Positions 61,275 through 64,000 of a DNA stretch of 64,000 nt are shown here, piece by piece. Position numbers and translations under genes: made by a program. The notes under the pieces were generated by a model that was given only the letters and a program-made list of their open reading frames with translations, was not told where the DNA came from and did no database searches. The stretch's first letter is position 1; every line of letters starts with the position of its first letter. Origin of the DNA: Candidatus Bathyarchaeota archaeon A05DMB-3 (lineage in GTDB: Archaea > Thermoproteota > Bathyarchaeia > Bathyarchaeales > Bathycorpusculaceae); NCBI GenBank assembly GCA_019685555.1, contig JABFQN010000001.1:62001-126000 (forward strand), written 5' to 3'.

Positions 61275-62177
61275 ATGTTGATATTGAAAAACGCGCAAAC
61301 AGAGTTGAAAGGGACTAATACGCCTTCTAAAAATGCCTTCAAAGGAGTTTTAAAGCTTTTAAGGCTGCCTTACTGGTTAATGACTGGAGGATTGTCATTA
61401 TTAACGCTTGTCGCTCTTCAACATAAGACATTAGATCCTCAAACACTGCTGCTAACTTTTTTCTCGATGGCTTTTATAGGCTCAGCAGGTTTTTCGGTAA
61501 ACGACTTCTTTGACAGGAAAAGCGACGCATTGGTTAAGCCAAACAGACCTATCCCTTCTGGGGAAATTTCACCTAAAACAGCAGTCAGCGTTTCAGTCTT
61601 CTTCTTTCTTCTAGGACTGCTTCAAGCCTTCCTTCTAAATTGGCTCTGCTTTCTGGTAGTGTTTATTGACTCCGTTTTATTGGTGGTATATTCTGCCTAC
61701 ATAAAACGAAAATCCGGCTTTCTCTCAAACCTTTTAGTAGGAGGTCTGATAGGGACGACGTTCTTGTATGGCGAAGCAGCAGGCTTTGAAGCTATAACTT
61801 ATGCTTCCTTAACAATGTATCCCATCGCGCTAGGAAGCATCGGCGGAAACATTTTAAGAGATATTCTTAGCTTAGAAGGTGACTCTAAAACGGGATACCC
61901 TACTTTACCACAGAGGTTAGGAATTGAAAAATCAGTTAGAGCAGCCACTTTCTTCTTTATAGGCTGCGCTGTACTTTCTCCGCTTCCATATTTCTTTCAT
62001 GTGTTCGGTGAAAAATACTTGGCTTTTATGCTAATTTGGAGTTTTCTACTGTTCTATTGCTCAATACGTCTTTTGAAATCATCCTTTTCACAAAATGATA
62101 TAAGGAAAACGGAACGCATAATGACCATGTCCATGATTCTTCTGCCGTTAGCCCTCATAATCGAGGTAATAGCATGA
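61275..62177 (+). CDS. UbiA-family prenyltransferase, possibly digeranylgeranylglyceryl-phosphate-type
   Basis: Polytopic prenyltransferase with the two Asp-rich motifs of the UbiA family: SVNDFFDRKSD after the second span, and GNILRDILSLEGDSKTGYPTLP near two thirds of the length. The PNRPIPSGEIS phrase is also typical. Eight spans are visible. Archaeal members of this group make the second ether bond of archaeal lipids (DGGGP synthase) or prenylate quinones; several occur per genome. The true start is probably ATG 61272/61275 or TTG 61278 with AAAGGAG before it; ATG 61233 is less likely. It overlaps the Tes-like gene by 4 bp (ATGA), which favours a lipid role. Confidence 0.85.
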   Translation: MLILKNAQTELKGTNTPSKNAFKGVLKLLRLPYWLMTGGLSLLTLVALQHKTLDPQTLLLTFFSMAFIGSAGFSVNDFFDRKSDALVKPNRPIPSGEISPKTAVSVSVFFFLLGLLQAFLLNWLCFLVVFIDSVLLVVYSAYIKRKSGFLSNLLVGGLIGTTFLYGEAAGFEAITYASLTMYPIALGSIGGNILRDILSLEGDSKTGYPTLPQRLGIEKSVRAATFFFIGCAVLSPLPYFFHVFGEKYLAFMLIWSFLLFYCSIRLLKSSFSQNDIRKTERIMTMSMILLPLALIIEVIA

Positions 62178-63658
62178 AAAAAACTGAAAGCATATGCCCA
62201 GAATGTCTTAAAAAAATCGAAGCAAAAATCCTTCGAAAAAAAGACAAAATGGTAATGTATAAAAAATGTAAGGAACACGGCTCATTCTTAATCCCCCATT
62301 GGCAAAGCTCAAAAGTCTTCGATTTCGTCAAGAAATTCGACTTTTTCAAGTACTACTACGAGAAAAATGCAAATCCCGGCGACAGTGAAAATTGCCCCTT
62401 TAAATGTGGGCTTTGCACCAACCACTTGTCAAAGACGGTGATCGCGGTTGTCGATCTAACAAAAAGATGCGACTTGGATTGCGCTATATGCTTCGCAAGT
62501 TTCCCCGAAAACAACACAGAATACGAACCGGATGAACATGGAATCTTCAGAATGTTACAGTTTTTAAGCCGTCTTAATCCAAAGCCTCCAGCTGTATTAT
62601 TTTCTGGAGGTGAGCCCTTGTTACGGGAAGACCTAAGCGAAATAATTGGGTTTGCGCATGGATTGGGATTTTTAACCATTCTGGCAACAAACGGTGTTAG
62701 AATAGCCAAAAGTCCAAGCATAGCTGCTGAATTAAAGAAAAATGGATTAAACATTGTTTATTTACAATTTGACAGCCTAAACGGTGAAATCTACAAGAAA
62801 CTAAGGGGAAGACAGCTCTTAGAAGAAAAATTGAAGGTCATAGAGATTTGCCGCAAATACGACATTGAAGTCATACTAGTACCTACGCTTATAAATGGAG
62901 TGAACAACAATGAGGTGGGAGACATAATCAGGTTTGCCGCCGAAAACTCATATATCGTGAGGGGGGTTGTCTTCCAACCGATTGCTTTTACAGGGAGGGC
63001 ATCAGACGGCTATCTTATAGACGAGTGGACAGACTACACTTTCGCTGAGGAAGTGGAAAGGCAAACCTCCAACGAAATAAAAGCCAGTGACCTTTTCCCA
63101 GTCCCAATAATGACGCCGCCCATAATGGTTATGAGAAAATTCATGAAAAAACCTTGGCCTCTGTTTTCATGCAGTCCCCACTGTGGTATTGTGAATTGGA
63201 TATACGTCTCCAAGAATGGACGTCTAATACCTTTGAACCACATTATTAGCTTCGAAAAATTCTTTGGCGAACTTTTTAAGTTGTCTAAATCTATAGATTC
63301 GAGGGGAAAAATCCAAATATTGTTAACTTTGTTTTTCGCGGCTTTAAAATCCTTAAACTGGAACGTTGTTAGAAAGGAGATAGGTATACTCAACTTTTTC
63401 AAAACTGTTATGCGAGTTCACGTATCACCAACTTATAAATCGCTTGGCAACATTAGACGAAGAATATTTCTTTTAGGTTGTATGGCTTTTATGGACAGGT
63501 ACAATTTTGATGTAAACCGCGTCAAGAGATGCGTAATCCATTACATCACGCCTGATTTAAGGATAATACCTTTCTGCGCCTACAACAACATTTACAGAAC
63601 CTATGTTGAGAAAGAATACGCTAAAAAGGCTGTTGAAGTTGAGGTTAAGCCTCTATAA
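62174..63658 (+). CDS. Tes-like radical SAM protein (tetraether-lipid synthase family)
   Basis: A 494-residue protein with the layout of the MJ0619/Tes family: an N-terminal C8-PE-C11-L cluster with CKEHGSF, the C74-PFKC78-GLC81-TNH motif, and the radical SAM motif C99-x3-C103-x2-C106 (KRCDLDCAICFA). Then come LFSGGEPLLREDLSEII, VYLQFDSLNGEIYKKLRG and late cysteines in FSCSPHCG, CVIHYITPD and FCAYNN. Tes joins the phytanyl tails of archaeal diethers to form tetraethers. The ATGA overlap with a UbiA prenyltransferase gene supports a lipid substrate, but pterin-methylating relatives share the motifs, so the exact reaction is inferred. Confidence 0.85.
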   Translation: MKKTESICPECLKKIEAKILRKKDKMVMYKKCKEHGSFLIPHWQSSKVFDFVKKFDFFKYYYEKNANPGDSENCPFKCGLCTNHLSKTVIAVVDLTKRCDLDCAICFASFPENNTEYEPDEHGIFRMLQFLSRLNPKPPAVLFSGGEPLLREDLSEIIGFAHGLGFLTILATNGVRIAKSPSIAAELKKNGLNIVYLQFDSLNGEIYKKLRGRQLLEEKLKVIEICRKYDIEVILVPTLINGVNNNEVGDIIRFAAENSYIVRGVVFQPIAFTGRASDGYLIDEWTDYTFAEEVERQTSNEIKASDLFPVPIMTPPIMVMRKFMKKPWPLFSCSPHCGIVNWIYVSKNGRLIPLNHIISFEKFFGELFKLSKSIDSRGKIQILLTLFFAALKSLNWNVVRKEIGILNFFKTVMRVHVSPTYKSLGNIRRRIFLLGCMAFMDRYNFDVNRVKRCVIHYITPDLRIIPFCAYNNIYRTYVEKEYAKKAVEVEVKPL

Positions 63659-64000
63659 CTTTTATGTTTAAAACGCAAAAATTGTCAGAAAATTCAAACT
63701 CATCCGTCTTTTCATTGTATATCCACAGTTCAAAAACCAAATGAAAATCACCTGTCTCGTTTATGACTAATTCTATGGGTTCCTCCCATTTCTCTCCATT
63801 GCTTATCACCATATCGTAGCTCATGTTGCCTTCTATTGGAAGGGGCATGGACAGAATTGGACTTTTAGTTATTTTTAGTAAAACCTTGCAGGATATACTT
63901 CTCTCCATATGATTTTCAATTACAACCCATAGGTAGCATGTATTGTTTTCACCGATGATAAGAAGCTCAGGATAATTTTTTGCCTCTTTCTGCTGGTCAA
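63645..64000 (-). CDS. DUF1616 protein, C-terminal part (5' end beyond window)
   Basis: The open frame on the minus strand continues to the right edge and has no start inside the window. The visible 117 residues read ...EAKNYPELLIIGENNTCYLWVVIENHM, ISNGEKWEEPIELVINETGDFHLVFELWIY and end CVLNIKVIEA. The NYP-x2-L-x3-GEN start, the GEKWEEPI strand and the LWI ending match the extracytoplasmic domain of DUF1616 proteins. It overlaps the Tes-like gene's end by 14 bp (convergent). The ATG at 63908 is internal. Confidence 0.75.
   Translation of the reverse strand, partial: DQQKEAKNYPELLIIGENNTCYLWVVIENHMERSISCKVLLKITKSPILSMPLPIEGNMSYDMVISNGEKWEEPIELVINETGDFHLVFELWIYNEKTDEFEFSDNFCVLNIKVIEA

Noticed and set aside
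1-64000. CRISPR arrays, insertion sequences, integrases, rRNA
   Set aside because: No regularly spaced direct repeats, transposase or integrase motifs, or rRNA sequences were seen in the window.

Overview
The window is from an archaeal chromosome. The evidence is a fibrillarin-Nop5 pair, an archaeal-type isoleucyl-tRNA synthetase, the archaeal CobY route of cobalamin assembly, MtrH, a tetraether-synthase-type radical SAM enzyme, TATA-box promoters at about -25 to -40 from start codons, and frequent GGTGAT/GAGG ribosome binding sites. MtrH with a free corrinoid protein but no methyl-CoM reductase genes, many PQQ-like propeller surface proteins and many B12/radical SAM enzymes fit Bathyarchaeia or a related TACK lineage; this placement is inference. 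Genes are dense, with few gaps over 300 bases.

Region 1 (1-17.9 kb) is mostly housekeeping: M55 aminopeptidase, THEP1 NTPase, RNase HII, an HTH regulator, fibrillarin-Nop5, pyrD-pyrK, ileS, tRNA-Ala(CGC), an asparagine-synthetase-like ATP-pyrophosphatase and a nitrilase. Two oddities sit here: a frameshifted beta-propeller gene (9.5-11.2 kb) and a fusion of a HAD phosphatase with a polyprenol-kinase-like membrane domain (14.5-15.7 kb).

Region 2 (17.9-35.3 kb) is accessory metabolism. Three paralogous TIM-barrel-like proteins of unknown function surround a ferredoxin and the cobinamide-salvage enzyme CbiZ. Then come a B12-binding radical SAM enzyme, a two-gene corrinoid protein/MtrH operon, two large GT-C-like membrane proteins, and four radical SAM genes in a row, the last a paralogue of the earlier B12-binding one.

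Region 3 (35.4-51.7 kb) looks like a cell-surface redox module. Three roughly 1000-residue, membrane-anchored, cysteine-rich PQQ-like propellers lie near a NapH-like membrane polyferredoxin and an unusual RnfD/NqrB protein fused to the ferredoxin domain of RnfC. No other Rnf subunits are present. Two propeller genes on opposite strands share a perfect 253 bp tract, and another pair shares promoter and leader sequence. This is the best candidate for an undescribed system.

Region 4 (51.7-64 kb) combines late cobalamin assembly (cbiB, cobD, cobY, cobS) with glycan assembly (three glycosyltransferases), a DUF362-radical SAM/SPASM pair, and a UbiA prenyltransferase coupled by a 4 bp overlap to a Tes-like radical SAM enzyme, probably for membrane lipids. 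Together the genes suggest an anaerobe that salvages and completes B12, uses it in methyl transfer and radical chemistry, and displays a large propeller-rich surface.
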